Assembly (NCBI GenBank): GCA_029946105.1
Contig: JAQSDW010000242.1
Span: 27,492 to 91,491, forward strand
DNA: 64,000 bases
Direction: 5' to 3'
Source of the DNA: Reyranella sp.
Lineage (GTDB): Bacteria; Pseudomonadota; Alphaproteobacteria; Reyranellales; Reyranellaceae
Shown here one piece after another: positions 1 to 13,543 of the stretch. Under the pieces are notes generated by a model. The model had not been told where the DNA came from, ran no database searches, and saw nothing but the letters and a program-made list of their open reading frames with translations. Made by a program: the position numbers and the translations under genes. How positions within the stretch are numbered: position 1 is the stretch's first letter; every line of letters begins with the position of its first letter.

Positions 1-122
1 ATCACCATGCAGGGCGCCGGACGCTCGCCCGGCGCCGGCAGGTGCAGACTCGCGGTCAACCGCGCCGGTCGGCAGGCGGCCGGATGATCGAACGTCAGCG
101 TGTCGAACGATACCGATTCCAT
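1..122 (-). CDS. Partial alpha/beta hydrolase (dienelactone-hydrolase-like), N-terminus only
   Basis: An open frame starts at an ATG ending at base 122 on the - strand and runs off the left edge, giving about 40 residues that begin MESVSFDTLTFD and continue through a segment rich in Leu, His and Pro. The pattern 'x-ARLTASLHLPAPG-x-x-PAPCMV' resembles the first two beta strands of dienelactone-hydrolase-like alpha/beta hydrolases, just before the His-Gly oxyanion motif. That motif would lie outside the window. It is divergent from the pseudouridine synthase, with 35 bases between the two starts. The assignment rests on a short segment and is tentative. Confidence 0.45.
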   Translation of the reverse strand, partial: MESVSFDTLTFDHPAACRPARLTASLHLPAPGERPAPCMV

Positions 123-157
123 GGACCCTGTTTAGCTTGTCGCCTAGGTTGCGCGCC

Positions 158-1165
158 ATGAGCGACAGCCCCGTCTCCAACGCTTCCCCGGGTGGCCCGC
201 GCGGCCAGGTCCAGACGCGCGCCGTATCCGACGATGAGGCCGGCCTGCGGCTGGATCGCTGGTTCCAGCGCCATTTCCCCGGCCTCAGCCACGGCGCCCT
301 GCAGAAACTCCTGCGCACGGGCCAGGTGCGCGTCGACGGCAAGCGGGCGGAAGGCAACGACCGGGTCGAGCCGGGACAGCAGGTTCGCCTGCCGCCCGGC
401 GTCACCCTGGCACCGCCGCCCAAGCCGCGGGAGATCGCCACCGTCTCCGACCGCGATGCCGCCGAAATGCAGTCCCTGGTCATCCATCGCGACGATCAGG
501 TCATCGTCCTGAACAAACCGCCGGGCCTTGCGGTACAGGGCGGGACCGGCACGGAGCGGCATATCGACGGCATGCTCGACGCGCTTCGGTTCGGCTTCGA
601 GGATCGGCCGCGCCTGGTCCATCGCCTCGACAAGGATACCAGCGGCCTTCTTCTGATCGCCCGGACCGGGCAGGCGGCAAAACGGCTGGCCGAGTCGTTT
701 CGCCAGCGCGAGACGGAAAAGCTCTACTGGGCTGTCGTCGTCGGGGTACCGCCGCAGAAGGAGGGCGCCATCGACCTGCCGCTCGCCAAGCGGCCGGGCG
801 CGCGCGACCGGGAGATGATGCAGGTCGACAAGGAGAACGGCCAGAAAGCCCTGACGCATTTTCGCGAGCTCGACCGCCTGGCCAAGCGCGCGGCGCTGCT
901 GGCGCTGTGGCCGCGTACTGGGCGCACGCATCAACTGCGCGTTCATTGCGCGGAGATCGGTTGTCCGATTCTCGGCGACGGCAAGTATGGCGGCGAGGAA
1001 GCTTTGCTCGCCTCCGTCGCCGACGCCCGCCGCTTGCACCTGCATGCTCGCCGGCTGCTGCTGCCGCATCCCTCGGGCAAGGGCGAACTGAAGGTCACGG
1101 CCGAGCTGCCGCCTCACTTCCGCCGTACGGTTGAAGCATTCGGCTTTGCGACGGACGGCGACTGA
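158..1165 (+). CDS. RluC/RluD-family 23S rRNA pseudouridine synthase
   Basis: 335 aa. Isomerises uridines to pseudouridine in RNA, most likely in 23S rRNA in the cytoplasm. An N-terminal S4 RNA-binding domain (about residues 15-85) is followed by the catalytic domain, with the signature HRLDKDTSG whose Asp is the catalytic residue and the downstream RTGRTHQLRVH motif. I chose the ATG at 158 (MSDSPV). A TTG at 137 would add seven residues with no support. The AsmA-like gene follows after 16 bases. Family membership is secure; the exact rRNA target (RluC, RluD or another) cannot be read from sequence alone. Confidence 0.93.
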   Translation: MSDSPVSNASPGGPRGQVQTRAVSDDEAGLRLDRWFQRHFPGLSHGALQKLLRTGQVRVDGKRAEGNDRVEPGQQVRLPPGVTLAPPPKPREIATVSDRDAAEMQSLVIHRDDQVIVLNKPPGLAVQGGTGTERHIDGMLDALRFGFEDRPRLVHRLDKDTSGLLLIARTGQAAKRLAESFRQRETEKLYWAVVVGVPPQKEGAIDLPLAKRPGARDREMMQVDKENGQKALTHFRELDRLAKRAALLALWPRTGRTHQLRVHCAEIGCPILGDGKYGGEEALLASVADARRLHLHARRLLLPHPSGKGELKVTAELPPHFRRTVEAFGFATDGD

Positions 1166-1181
1166 GCGAGAATCTGACGGC

Positions 1182-3203
1182 ATGCGCATTCCATGGAGGC
1201 GGCTGGCCTGGGTTCTGGCAGCGGTGATTCCGCTGGCCGTGATCGGTGGGCTCATTTGGGGCGCCACCCGCGACCTTTCCCGCTATCAAGCCCGGCTCAC
1301 CGAACAGATCCGCAAGGTGACCGGCCGCGAACTCGCCGCGAAAGTGCCGCTGGCGGTGAAGCTCGGCCGCTATCCGGCGATGGTCGCCGAAGGCGTGACG
1401 CTGACCAATGCCGCTTGGGGTTCCCGGCCCGAGCTGGCGCGGGTGCGTAAGCTCACGCTGTTCCTCGACCCGGTGGCTCTGCTGCTGGGCGAGATCAAGA
1501 TCGGCCGACTGGTGCTCGAAGGCGCCGACATCCTGGTCGAACGCAATGACATAGGTGATTCCAACCTCGACATGCTGCCGCCGCCCGACGGTTCGGGACC
1601 TCATCCCGGCGAGAACCGTTCGCTGCGCCTGCGCACCAACGCGGCTTTCCCGTGGATCGGTGTGATCGAGCTTAAGGACTCGGTGCTGACCATCGCCGAA
1701 GGCGCGGGCCGGCCCCCGGTCGTCCTCGAGGTGGCGACGGCTACCCTGAAATCGTCGGCGCCCAATCAGCCGCTGCAGGTCGAAGGCCGCTTCAGTGCTC
1801 CGCAGGCCAGCCCGCTCACGCTCACGGGCACGGCCGGCTCGTTCGATGGCTGGATGAGGGGCCTGCCCGGCAACATCGACGTGCAGGGTGCCCTGGGCGA
1901 GGGCAAGATCTCGATCAAGGGTGGCGTTGGGGTGAAGGGAACCAACATCCAGATCGTCTCCGAAGGCCCGGATGTATCGGTCTTCGGGTCCTACATTCAT
2001 CTGCCGGTACCGCGCGGCGGCCCCTATGCGCTGAACGCCAAGGCCGGGACCCAGCGCAACGGCTTCAAGGTCGAGGTGACGACTTTGAAAGTGGGTTCCA
2101 GCGAACTCAGCGGCGACGCGCTGTTCCGCGCCGATCGCAAGGGCACGCCGACGATAACGATCAACGCCGATGTCAGCCGGCTCGACGTCAGCGAGTTGCG
2201 CGCGCCTGCCGCGCCGCCGTCAGTGGCCGGATCGCCGACGCCGGCGCAGCCCAGGATCGTGCCCACCATGCCGTTTGCGGCGAGTTGGCTCGGTCGCTCC
2301 GCCGTCTCGGTGACCGTGCGACTGGGCGAGGTCGTCGGGCTGGGCAGCAAGATGCAGAACGGCTCCGTCACGCTCGCCTCGAACGACACGCGGTTTTCCT
2401 TCCGGGCCGCCGCAACCATCGGCGGCGGCTCCGCCGGTTTCGATCTCGTCTACGATCCGACCGGGCGCATCGGTCAGGCGACGCTCACGGCATCGGTCAA
2501 CCGTGTCTCGCTCGGTGAACTGGCGAGCGTGCTCGGCTTCGACCTCGGCTTGCGCGATGCCGTGGGCGACATCGACCTGCGCCTGCGCGGCGGCGGACGT
2601 ACCACGCGCGATGCGCTGAACTCGGCCAGCGGGTCGATCGACATCGCCGTCACCAAGGGCCTGTGGCCGCGCGAGCCGCTCGCCAATTGGCCGGCGGAAA
2701 CGCAGCGTCTGCTAGGCGTTACCGACACCGGCGTGCCTTTCAATTGCATTGCCGGCCGCTTCGATGTGAGCGGCGGCGTCGCCAGCCTGCGAAGGCTGGT
2801 GGTCGATACGCCGCGCTCCACGATGGTCGGCGGCGGCTACGTCCATCTGCGCACCGAGGGCTGGGAATTCATCCTCGCGTCCGAGGCACGCGATGCCCAG
2901 AACGCCGCGCTGGCCTCGCCGCTGCGCCTGAAGGGCGGCAGCGGCCGGCCGACGGTGGGCGCGCTGGAACCCAACTTGGCCAAGTTGATCATCGGCGCCG
3001 GGGTCGTGCCCAGCCTCGTGTCCCAGGTCAATCAGGCGGCGCGCCAGACAGGCGTCAATCCATGCGCCGCGGTCGCGCCGCGCGTCGAAGGCCTGAGGCC
3101 GGGATTGCGGGCGCAGATGCCGGTGCCGGCCGTCGACCTCCGCCAGCGCGCCGGACGCCCGGCGGCGTCCGCCCCTCAACCGTCGCCGAGGCGCACACCA
3201 TGA
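1182..3203 (+). CDS. AsmA-family protein
   Basis: 673 aa. A single N-terminal membrane anchor (residues about 8-27, hydrophobic VLAAVIPLAVIGG) is followed by a long periplasmic-type beta-rich region, the usual architecture of AsmA-like proteins. These belong to the bridge-like lipid-transfer superfamily and affect outer-membrane lipid homeostasis. The C-terminal third holds the AsmA_2-type pattern (ASGSIDIAVTKG and the following Cys-containing segment, about residues 490-620). A Pro/Ala-rich tail ends the protein. The ATG at 1182 precedes the membrane segment directly. Its TGA overlaps the ATG of the ATP12 gene, so the two are translationally coupled. Confidence 0.85.
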   Translation: MRIPWRRLAWVLAAVIPLAVIGGLIWGATRDLSRYQARLTEQIRKVTGRELAAKVPLAVKLGRYPAMVAEGVTLTNAAWGSRPELARVRKLTLFLDPVALLLGEIKIGRLVLEGADILVERNDIGDSNLDMLPPPDGSGPHPGENRSLRLRTNAAFPWIGVIELKDSVLTIAEGAGRPPVVLEVATATLKSSAPNQPLQVEGRFSAPQASPLTLTGTAGSFDGWMRGLPGNIDVQGALGEGKISIKGGVGVKGTNIQIVSEGPDVSVFGSYIHLPVPRGGPYALNAKAGTQRNGFKVEVTTLKVGSSELSGDALFRADRKGTPTITINADVSRLDVSELRAPAAPPSVAGSPTPAQPRIVPTMPFAASWLGRSAVSVTVRLGEVVGLGSKMQNGSVTLASNDTRFSFRAAATIGGGSAGFDLVYDPTGRIGQATLTASVNRVSLGELASVLGFDLGLRDAVGDIDLRLRGGGRTTRDALNSASGSIDIAVTKGLWPREPLANWPAETQRLLGVTDTGVPFNCIAGRFDVSGGVASLRRLVVDTPRSTMVGGGYVHLRTEGWEFILASEARDAQNAALASPLRLKGGSGRPTVGALEPNLAKLIIGAGVVPSLVSQVNQAARQTGVNPCAAVAPRVEGLRPGLRAQMPVPAVDLRQRAGRPAASAPQPSPRRTP

Positions 3204-3916
3204 AGCGCTTCTACCAGGAGACGGCGGTCGGACCGGACGACGGCGGGTTTCGTGTGCTGCTCGACGGCAAACCCATGCGCACGCCGGCGAAGGCGATCCT
3301 CGTCGTTCCCACGAGGCCGCTGGCCGAAGCCATCGCGGTCGAATGGGGCGGCGTCCCGGACAAGGCGGAAATCAACGCGGCACACCTGCCGCTGACGCGC
3401 CTGGCGGCAACCGGCCTCGATCGGGTCGTTCCGCGGCGCGACGAGATCATCTCCGATACCGCGAAATACGCCGGGTCCGATCTGCTGTGCTATCGCGCCA
3501 CCACGCCGGAGAGCCTGGTGAAGCGGCAGCACGACGCCTGGCAACCGCTGCTCGATTGGGCGGCTGAAAAATATGGCGCGCGCCTTGCCGTCGCCGAGGG
3601 AATAACGTTCGTCGACCAACCCGAAGACGCCCTGCGGCGCTTGCGCGACGTCGTGGCCCTGCACACCGATCTCGCTCTGTCGGCGCTCTATAATCTCACG
3701 CACACCGCCGGATCGGTGATCATCGCGCTTGCGGTGGCGGAGGGGCGGCTGTCCGCCGAAGGTGCATTTGCCGCCGCGCAGGTCGACGAACTCTATCAGA
3801 TCGACCGCTGGGGCGACGATCCGTTGGCCTTGAAGCACCGCGAGGGGGTCGCCAAAGACATTGACGCCAGCACCCGGTTTCTGGCGTTGCTGGAGAAGGC
3901 GCGACTGCGCGGCTGA
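3200..3916 (+). CDS. ATP12-family F1-ATPase assembly chaperone
   Basis: 238 aa. ATP12 proteins bind the F1 alpha subunit during ATP synthase assembly; bacterial copies are typical of Alphaproteobacteria. The sequence starts MKRFYQET, contains the conserved RTPAK segment (LLDGKPMRTPAKA) and ends in the helical domain with the conserved 'DRWGDD' segment (YQIDRWGDD). It starts inside the asmA stop codon (ATGA overlap, 4 bases), which fixes the start. An open frame extends upstream to 2663 but only in the shadow of asmA. The rluC-like/asmA/atp12 order suggests one transcript. Confidence 0.9.
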   Translation: MKRFYQETAVGPDDGGFRVLLDGKPMRTPAKAILVVPTRPLAEAIAVEWGGVPDKAEINAAHLPLTRLAATGLDRVVPRRDEIISDTAKYAGSDLLCYRATTPESLVKRQHDAWQPLLDWAAEKYGARLAVAEGITFVDQPEDALRRLRDVVALHTDLALSALYNLTHTAGSVIIALAVAEGRLSAEGAFAAAQVDELYQIDRWGDDPLALKHREGVAKDIDASTRFLALLEKARLRG

Positions 3917-3931
3917 AGAGGGAAGAGAGAC

Positions 3932-4804
3932 ATGGGATCAGGCAGCAAGTTCCGTCAGGTTCTGGCGAAGAACGGTCTCGTCGAGGCGATGGCCGCGCAC
4001 AGCCCGCTGTCGGCGATGCTGGCGGCCGAAGCGGGCTTCGACGCGATCTGGGCCAGCGGCTTCGAACTCTCGGCCATGTACGGCGTGCCGGATGTCAGCG
4101 TCGTGTCGATGACCCAGCATCTCGACATGACGCGGGCGATGGTCGACCGGTCGGGGCTGCCGGTGGTCGCCGACATCGATACCGGCTTCGGCAATGCCAT
4201 CAACGTCCTCTATGCCGTCGAACAGTACGAGCGCGCCGGCGTGGCCGCGATCGTGATGGAGGACAAGAGCTTCCCCAAGGTCACCAGCCTGATCGCCGGC
4301 GGCCGCCAGGACATGGTCCGCATCGAGGAATTCCAGGGCAAGATCGAGGCCGCGCGTAAGGCGCGACGAGATCCGGATCTGGTCATCGTGGCCCGCACCG
4401 AGGCGCTGATCGCGGGCCTCGGCCAGGACGAAGCTTTGAAGCGGGCGCGCGCCTATGAAGCCGCCGGCGCCGACATGATCCTGGTGCACTCCAAACAGAA
4501 GACGCCGGATGAGATCGAGGCCTTTGTCCGTGCCTGGGACGGCAAGGTGCCGATTGCCCTGGTGCCGACAGCCTATCCACAAATGACGGTAGCCCGGGTG
4601 AAGGAGCTCAAGAAGATCGGCTTGCTGATCTGGGGCAACCACGCCATTCGTGCCTCCGTGGGGGCAATGCGCGCGACCTTTGCGCAGATCCGCAAGGATC
4701 GGGGAATCCATGGCGTCGAAGCGAGCATCGCCACGGTCGAGGACGTCTTCGAGCTGCAGGGCATGGGCACGGTCAAGGACAACGAGAGGCGATTCCTCCG
4801 CTAG
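3932..4804 (+). CDS. PEP mutase/isocitrate lyase superfamily enzyme, probable phosphonopyruvate hydrolase
   Basis: 290 aa, complete TIM-barrel member of the superfamily. Metal and phosphonate site residues are visible: DIDTGFG (Asp81, Asp83) and MEDK (Glu110, Asp111, Lys112). The gating loop reads FPKVTSL, with Thr118 where PEP mutases carry Asn and where phosphonopyruvate hydrolase carries Thr. The methylisocitrate/isocitrate lyase KRCGH motif is absent, which argues against a methylcitrate-cycle role despite the neighbouring propionyl-CoA carboxylase. The likely reaction is phosphonopyruvate to pyruvate plus phosphate. An SD-like AGAGGGAAGAG lies just upstream. No other phosphonate gene is in the window, so the substrate is inferred. 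Confidence 0.7.
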   Translation: MGSGSKFRQVLAKNGLVEAMAAHSPLSAMLAAEAGFDAIWASGFELSAMYGVPDVSVVSMTQHLDMTRAMVDRSGLPVVADIDTGFGNAINVLYAVEQYERAGVAAIVMEDKSFPKVTSLIAGGRQDMVRIEEFQGKIEAARKARRDPDLVIVARTEALIAGLGQDEALKRARAYEAAGADMILVHSKQKTPDEIEAFVRAWDGKVPIALVPTAYPQMTVARVKELKKIGLLIWGNHAIRASVGAMRATFAQIRKDRGIHGVEASIATVEDVFELQGMGTVKDNERRFLR

Positions 4805-4854
4805 ACGCCGTCGTGCTAATGGCTGAGAACTGTCGCGGAAGGCCGGGGACATAG

Positions 4855-6387
<1,533 letters not shown>

Positions 6388-6403
6388 CGGGGCCGATGTG
6401 ACC

Positions 6404-6616
6404 ATGTCGCCGGAGGAACGCGTCAGGCGCAGCCGGGCCGTGCGCAAGCACGTGCTGGTGGCGCTGCTCGCGTTGCTCGTGCTCATCCCGCTGAACTTCG
6501 TCGTCAGCCGGCAATACCCGTGGTGGCTATGGGCGTTGATCGTCTGGCTACCGCTGATCGCCGCGCATACCGCCTGGGCCAAAGGCCTGTTCGACCGCAA
6601 TAGAGAAGGATCGTGA
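6404..6616 (+). CDS. Small 2TM-domain membrane protein between pccB and pccA
   Basis: 70 aa: a charged N-terminus (MSPEERVRRSRAVRKH), then two hydrophobic helices (residues about 15-33 and 40-57) joined by a short Arg/Tyr turn, then a charged tail. This matches the '2TM domain' type of small bacterial membrane protein, whose function is unknown. An ATG at 6374 in the same frame would overlap pccB by 14 bases; the ATG at 6404 fits the usual domain start better. Its stop overlaps a GTG just before the pccA ATG, so it probably sits in the pcc operon. Confidence 0.7.
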   Translation: MSPEERVRRSRAVRKHVLVALLALLVLIPLNFVVSRQYPWWLWALIVWLPLIAAHTAWAKGLFDRNREGS

Positions 6617-6618
6617 GT

Positions 6619-8694
6619 ATGGCCGCCAGGAAGAAGGTCGCCAAAGCTGCGCCGAAGAAGGCCTCAGCGAAACCGAAGACCAAGCCTGCGGAGGTGGTAG
6701 GCGTTGCAAAGCCGCTGTTCGACAAGATCCTGATCGCCAATCGTGGCGAGATCGCCTGCCGGGTCATCCGCACCTGCAAGCGTCTCGGCATCAAGACGGT
6801 CGCGGTCTATTCCGAGGCCGACGCCGACGCGCTGCATGTGCGGCAGGCCGATGAGAAAGTCCTGATCGGGCCGGCGCCTTCGGCCCAGTCCTACCTGCAG
6901 ATCGACAAGATCGTGGCGGCCTGCAAGAAGACCGGCGCCCAGGCGGTTCATCCGGGTTACGGCTTCCTCTCCGAGAAGCAGGAATTCCAGAAGGCGCTGG
7001 CCAAGGCCGGAATCGTCTTCATCGGTCCCGACGCGCTGGCTATCCACGCCATGGGCGACAAGATCGAATCCAAGAAGCTCGCCCAGAAGGCCGGCGTCAG
7101 CACGGTTCCGGGTTATCTCGCCGTCATCCCCAACGCCGACCAGGCGGTCAAGATCGCCCAGAAGATCGGCTATCCGGTGATGATCAAGGCGTCGGCCGGC
7201 GGCGGCGGCAAGGGCATGCGTATCGCCTACAACGATGCAGAGGCCCACGAGGGATTCGGGTCGGCGACCAACGAGGCCAAGGCGTCGTTCGCCGACGATC
7301 GTGTGTTCATCGAGAAGTATATCGAGGAACCGCGCCATATCGAGATCCAGCTCATCGGCGATAGCTACGGCAATTGCCTTTATCTCTGGGAGCGCGAGTG
7401 CTCGATCCAGCGCCGCCACCAGAAGGTGATCGAGGAGGCGCCGAGCCCCTTCCTCGACGCCAAGACGCGCAAGGCCATGGGCGAGCAGGCAGTCGCCCTG
7501 GCGAAAGCCGTGAAATACAAGAGCGCCGGCACGGTCGAGTTCATCGTCGACAAGCACCGCAAGTTCTACTTCCTCGAGATGAACACCCGGCTGCAGGTCG
7601 AGCATCCGGTGACCGAGCTGATCACCGGCCTCGACCTCGTCGAACTGATGATCCGCGTGGCAGCGAAGGAGAAGCTGCCGCTCGCGCAGAAGGACGTGAA
7701 GCTCGAAGGTTGGGCGGTCGAGGCGCGGCTCTATGCCGAGGATCCGTTCCGCAACTTCCTGCCGTCGACCGGCCGGTTGGTGAAATACCGCGAGCCCGCG
7801 CCCGGCCCCGACGTGCGCGTCGATACCGGCGTCTACGAGGGCGGCGAAATCTCTATGTTCTACGATCCGATGATCGCCAAGCTCTGCACCTACGGCCCGA
7901 CGCGCAATGCCGCCATCGATCGCATGCGCCGCGCCCTGGACGAGTTCTACGTCCGTGGCGTGTCGCACAACGTGCCGTTTCTCGCGGCGCTGATGGCCCA
8001 TCCGCGCTTCGTCGCCGGCAACCTCACGACCAATTTCATCGCCGAGGAATTCAAGGGCGGCTTCACGGCAGCGCACTTGCCACCGCGCGACCCCGCGGTG
8101 CTGGCCGGCGTCGCGGCCGTGATCGATCGTATCCAGAGCCAACGCGCCGCGGCGGGCAAGATGCCCGGCCATGTCGGGCTGGTGCAGGATGGCTGCGTCG
8201 TCATGATGAATCGCCAACCGGTCGCGCTCTCGGTGAGCGGGAGTGGCTCGGACTTCGCGGTAGAAGTCTCCGGCCGTCGCATCGCGATCGAGACCGGGTG
8301 GTCGCCGGGCGAGCCTCTGTTCCATGCCAAGGTCGACGGTCAGGCGGTGGCCGTTCAGGTCGACGCCGTGGGGCCGGGATGGCGTCTCATCCTCGAGGGC
8401 GGGCAGGCCGATGTGCTGGTGCTGACGCCGCGCCAGGCCGAGCTCTATGCGCTGATGCCGGTCAAGGCGGCACCCGACACGTCGAAGTTCCTGCTGTCGC
8501 CGATGCCCGGCCTGCTGGCCTCGGTCGCGGTGAGCGAAGGCCAGGAGATCAAGGCGGGCGAGGCGCTGGCGGTCGTCGAGGCGATGAAGATGGAGAACGT
8601 GCTGCGCGCGGCGCGCGACGGCACGGTCAAGACGCTGCACGCCAAGGCAGGCGACAGCCTGCGCGTCGACCAGAAGATCATCGAGTTCGCCTGA
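6619..8694 (+). CDS. pccA: Propionyl-CoA carboxylase alpha subunit (biotin carboxylase plus BCCP)
   Basis: 691 aa. ATP-dependent carboxylation of biotin. Domains in order: biotin carboxylase N ([18 protein letters not shown], about residue 35), ATP-grasp with the GGGGKGMR loop, biotin carboxylase C, the BT linker region, and the biotinyl domain with EAMKMEN, in which Lys657 is the biotinylated lysine. The ATG at 6619 was chosen over a GTG at 6613. The first 32 residues are a Lys/Ala/Pro-rich tail not needed by the enzyme fold. The acylphosphatase gene follows after 4 bases. Confidence 0.95.
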   Translation: MAARKKVAKAAPKKASAKPKTKPAEVVGVAKPLFDKILIANRGEIACRVIRTCKRLGIKTVAVYSEADADALHVRQADEKVLIGPAPSAQSYLQIDKIVAACKKTGAQAVHPGYGFLSEKQEFQKALAKAGIVFIGPDALAIHAMGDKIESKKLAQKAGVSTVPGYLAVIPNADQAVKIAQKIGYPVMIKASAGGGGKGMRIAYNDAEAHEGFGSATNEAKASFADDRVFIEKYIEEPRHIEIQLIGDSYGNCLYLWERECSIQRRHQKVIEEAPSPFLDAKTRKAMGEQAVALAKAVKYKSAGTVEFIVDKHRKFYFLEMNTRLQVEHPVTELITGLDLVELMIRVAAKEKLPLAQKDVKLEGWAVEARLYAEDPFRNFLPSTGRLVKYREPAPGPDVRVDTGVYEGGEISMFYDPMIAKLCTYGPTRNAAIDRMRRALDEFYVRGVSHNVPFLAALMAHPRFVAGNLTTNFIAEEFKGGFTAAHLPPRDPAVLAGVAAVIDRIQSQRAAAGKMPGHVGLVQDGCVVMMNRQPVALSVSGSGSDFAVEVSGRRIAIETGWSPGEPLFHAKVDGQAVAVQVDAVGPGWRLILEGGQADVLVLTPRQAELYALMPVKAAPDTSKFLLSPMPGLLASVAVSEGQEIKAGEALAVVEAMKMENVLRAARDGTVKTLHAKAGDSLRVDQKIIEFA

Positions 8695-8698
8695 GGCG

Positions 8699-8980
8699 AT
8701 GTCGCTCCAGGCGCGCCTCGCGATCACTGGCAGGGTTCAGGGCGTGGGCTATCGCGACTGGGTCGTCACCACCGGCCAGCGTCTCGGCTTGAGCGGTTGG
8801 GTGCGCAATCGGAGCGATGGCTCGGTCGAGGCCCTGATCGCGGGCGACGAGACGGCCGTCGGGACGATGATCGAGGCTTGTCGGCGTGGCCCCGTCCTGG
8901 CCCGGGTCGACGCCGTCGATATCGAACCGGTCGATCTCGATATCCTACCCGAGGGTTTCAGGCAGCTGCCGACGGCCTGA
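8699..8980 (+). CDS. acyP: Acylphosphatase
   Basis: 93 aa. Hydrolyses the carboxyl-phosphate bond of acylphosphates. The phosphate-binding loop [11 protein letters not shown] contains the catalytic Arg, and [13 protein letters not shown] carries the catalytic Asn; both are intact and the length is normal. It begins four bases after the pccA stop, so it is probably the last gene of that operon. Its 3' end overlaps the 3' end of the oppositely oriented lipB by 23 bases. Confidence 0.92.
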   Translation: MSLQARLAITGRVQGVGYRDWVVTTGQRLGLSGWVRNRSDGSVEALIAGDETAVGTMIEACRRGPVLARVDAVDIEPVDLDILPEGFRQLPTA

Positions 8981-9641
8981 GGTCGCGGCCGAACACTTCC
9001 ACGAACGTCTCGGCCAGTGCCGTGTCGAGGTCGGCCAGGGTGACGGGCAACCCGAGATCGACCAGCGATGTGACGCCATGCTCGGCAATGCCACAGGGCA
9101 CGATGCCGGCATAATGCGAGAGGTCGGGCTCGACGTTGATCGACAGGCCATGGAACGACACCCAGTGCCGGATACGGACGCCGATGGCCGCGATCTTGTC
9201 TTCGCGCGGGCTGCCGTCGGGCAGGGGCTGCTTGTCGGGACGCACGACCCAGACGCCGACCCGGTCGGCGCGGCGTTCGGCCGCGACGTTGAAGCGGCCG
9301 AGCGTGCGGATGGTCCATTCCTCAAGGTCCGAGACAAAACGGCGGACGTCCTGGCGGCGGCGGCGCAGATCCATCATCACATAGACCACGCGCTGGCCAG
9401 GACCATGATAGGTGTACTGCCCGCCGCGTCCGGCGACATGCACGGGAAAGCGCGCGGGCTGCAAAAGGTCGATATCCCGGGCGCTGGTGCCAGCGGTGTA
9501 GAGAGGCGGGTGCTCCAGCAGCCACACCAGCTCGGGCGCACGGCCGGCACGAATGTCGGCGACGCGCGCCTCCATGGTGGCCAAGGCCTCCTCGTAGGCC
9601 ACTGTGCGGTCGGAAATCAGCCAATCCGGCTTGTTCATCAT
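8958..9641 (-). CDS. lipB: Octanoyl-[ACP]:protein N-octanoyltransferase
   Basis: 227 aa. Transfers octanoate from ACP to lipoyl domains, the first step of lipoate synthesis. Family motifs are present: [13 protein letters not shown], the [11 protein letters not shown] loop, KIAAIGVRI with the catalytic Lys, HGLSINV, and the catalytic Cys in GIVPCGI. The start is one of two adjacent ATG codons (9641 or 9638), placed just before the conserved N-terminal strand. An open frame continues upstream to 9941 but runs through the tRNA gene and is not coding there. lipA is not in the window. Confidence 0.94.
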   Translation of the reverse strand: MMNKPDWLISDRTVAYEEALATMEARVADIRAGRAPELVWLLEHPPLYTAGTSARDIDLLQPARFPVHVAGRGGQYTYHGPGQRVVYVMMDLRRRRQDVRRFVSDLEEWTIRTLGRFNVAAERRADRVGVWVVRPDKQPLPDGSPREDKIAAIGVRIRHWVSFHGLSINVEPDLSHYAGIVPCGIAEHGVTSLVDLGLPVTLADLDTALAETFVEVFGRDLRPSAAA

Positions 9642-9691
9642 GGCAAAATCGTGCCTTCGGCCTCTCATTGCAATGGGAAGTGCCGCGCGCC

Positions 9692-9720
9692 TTGCCACTG
9701 GGGAGGCGATTTGGTATCCC
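9692..9720 (+). promoter_or_regulatory. Candidate sigma70-type promoter of tRNA-Leu
   Basis: TTGCCA (9692-9697), a 17-bp spacer and TATCCC (9715-9720) lie about 18 bases before the mature 5' end of the tRNA. Seen by eye only. It lies inside the divergent lipB/tRNA intergenic region. Confidence 0.45.
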
Positions 9721-9738
9721 CCGCGCCATCGAACCGGC

Positions 9739-9823
9739 GCGGCCATGGCGGAATTGGTAGACGCGCTAGCTTGAGGTGCTAGTGCCGCGAGGCGTGGAAG
9801 TTCGAGTCTTCTTGGCCGCACCA
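9739..9823 (+). tRNA. tRNA-Leu (anticodon GAG)
   Basis: An 85-nt class II tRNA. The acceptor stem GCGGCCA (9739-9745) pairs fully with TGGCCGC (9813-9819), followed by discriminator A and an encoded CCA. The anticodon stem CTAGC/GCTAG encloses loop TTGAGGT with anticodon GAG at 9773-9775, reading CUC and CUU leucine codons. The long variable arm forms a GCC/GGC stem, as expected for tRNA-Leu, and the T arm has GTTCGAGTC. Confidence 0.97.
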
Positions 9824-9859
9824 ACTCGCCGGATCGATCGAAAGGGTAGAAACAGAGTC

Positions 9860-9884
9860 GCCGCCTTCGGGCGGCCCCTTTTTT
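9860..9884 (+). terminator. Rho-independent terminator after tRNA-Leu
   Basis: A perfect 6-bp GC stem, GCCGCC-TTCG-GGCGGC (9860-9875), with a stable UUCG tetraloop, followed by CCC and six T residues (9879-9884). It ends the tRNA transcript 37 bases after CCA and lies just before the maeB ribosome binding site. Confidence 0.85.
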
Positions 9885-9902
9885 AGTAGGCGGGAGACGA
9901 GC

Positions 9903-12181
<2,279 letters not shown>

Positions 12182-12185
<4 letters not shown>

Positions 12186-13543
12186 GCTCCGAGGCGGACG
12201 TCCTCGACGAGGTTCCGCCGGAGCTGATCCGACGTGTCGAAGTAGCCCTTGCCGAGGATCGGGCGGACGATGTCAGGGCGCTTCTGGCGGAGCTCAGCGC
12301 CACCGGCCAGGCGTCGGTGTTCGAGCAGGTGTCCGAGGCCCAGCGCGACAAACTCGTCGGCATCCTCAAGCGCGACATCGATCCCGAGGCGCTCACCGAG
12401 CTGGACGAAGATGTTCTCGAAGATGTCCTCGACCAGCTCGACAGCAAGGATATCGCCGCTGCTGCCTACGAGCTTGAAACCGACGACGCGGCGAACCTCC
12501 TCGAGGATCTGACCGAGGCCGAGCGGCGCGAGGTCCTGGCGGAGCTGCCAGCCGAGCAACGCGCCGATATCGAAAGCGCTCTGGCCTATCCGGAGGACAC
12601 GGCCGGGCGCCTGATGCAGCGCTCGCTGGTCAAGGTGCCGGACAGCTGGACCGTGGGCGAAGTCATCGACCATTGCCGAGAAGCCACCGATCTGCCGGAC
12701 GACGTCTACGACATCTTTGTCGTCGATGCGGCCGGCCGGCTGCGCGGCGCCGTGCCGCTCGGCAAGATGCTGCGGACCAAGCGGCCGGTACCGGTCCTCG
12801 ACATCGTCGACCCCGACATCCCCTCGGTGCCGGCGGCCTCCGACCAGGCCGAAGTCGCCCACGTGTTCCGCGACAAGAATCTGGTTTCGTGCCCGGTCGT
12901 CGACGGCGACGGCCGGCTTCTGGGCGTCATCATGGTCGACGACGTGGTCGACGTGATCGACGAGGAGGCCGAGGAAGATCTCCTGAAGATGGGTGGCGTC
13001 GGCATCGATGACATGCACGCCGACACGGTCCGCACGGCGCGGCTGCGCGCGGTCTGGCTCACGTTGAATCTGGCGACGGCGGTCCTTGCGTCGTTCGTGA
13101 TCGGACAGTTCGAGGGCGCCATCGAGAAGATCGTGGCGCTGGCCGTGCTGATGCCGATCGTGGCTTCGATGGGTGGCAATGCCGGTACCCAGACCGTGAC
13201 GGTGGCGGTGCGGGCGCTGGCCATGGGTGAGCTGACGGCGGCCAACGCTCTGCGCTTCGTCGCCAAGGAAGCCGCAGTGGGCGGGCTCAATGGCATGATC
13301 TTCGCGTTGATCATGGGAGCCGCGGTCGTCGCCTGGTATGGCGACTGGCGTCTTGGCGCCGTGATTGCCGCGGCCATGGTCTGCAACCTGCTGGCTGCGG
13401 CGCTGGCCGGGACATTGATCCCGCTGGGGCTGCAGAAGTTCGGCGTCGATCCGGCGGTTTCGTCGACCGTGTTCCTGACGACCGTGACCGACGTGATCGG
13501 CTTCCTGGCATTTCTCGGACTGGCGACCGTCTTCCTGCTTTAG
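12182..13543 (+). CDS. mgtE: Magnesium transporter MgtE
   Basis: 453 aa. Mg2+ channel/transporter of the inner membrane. The N-terminal acidic superhelical domain (about 20-130) and a tandem CBS pair (about 140-255) are the Mg2+ sensors; the C-terminal part (about 275-453) has five hydrophobic helices, including the pore motif PIVASMGGNAGTQT. Length and order match the family. It starts in an ATGA overlap with maeB, and its stop overlaps the stop of the convergent lysR gene by 4 bases. Confidence 0.95.

Noticed and set aside
6664..8727. A 687-residue open frame opposite pccA
   Set aside because: Reverse-frame shadow of a certain gene; no recognisable family.
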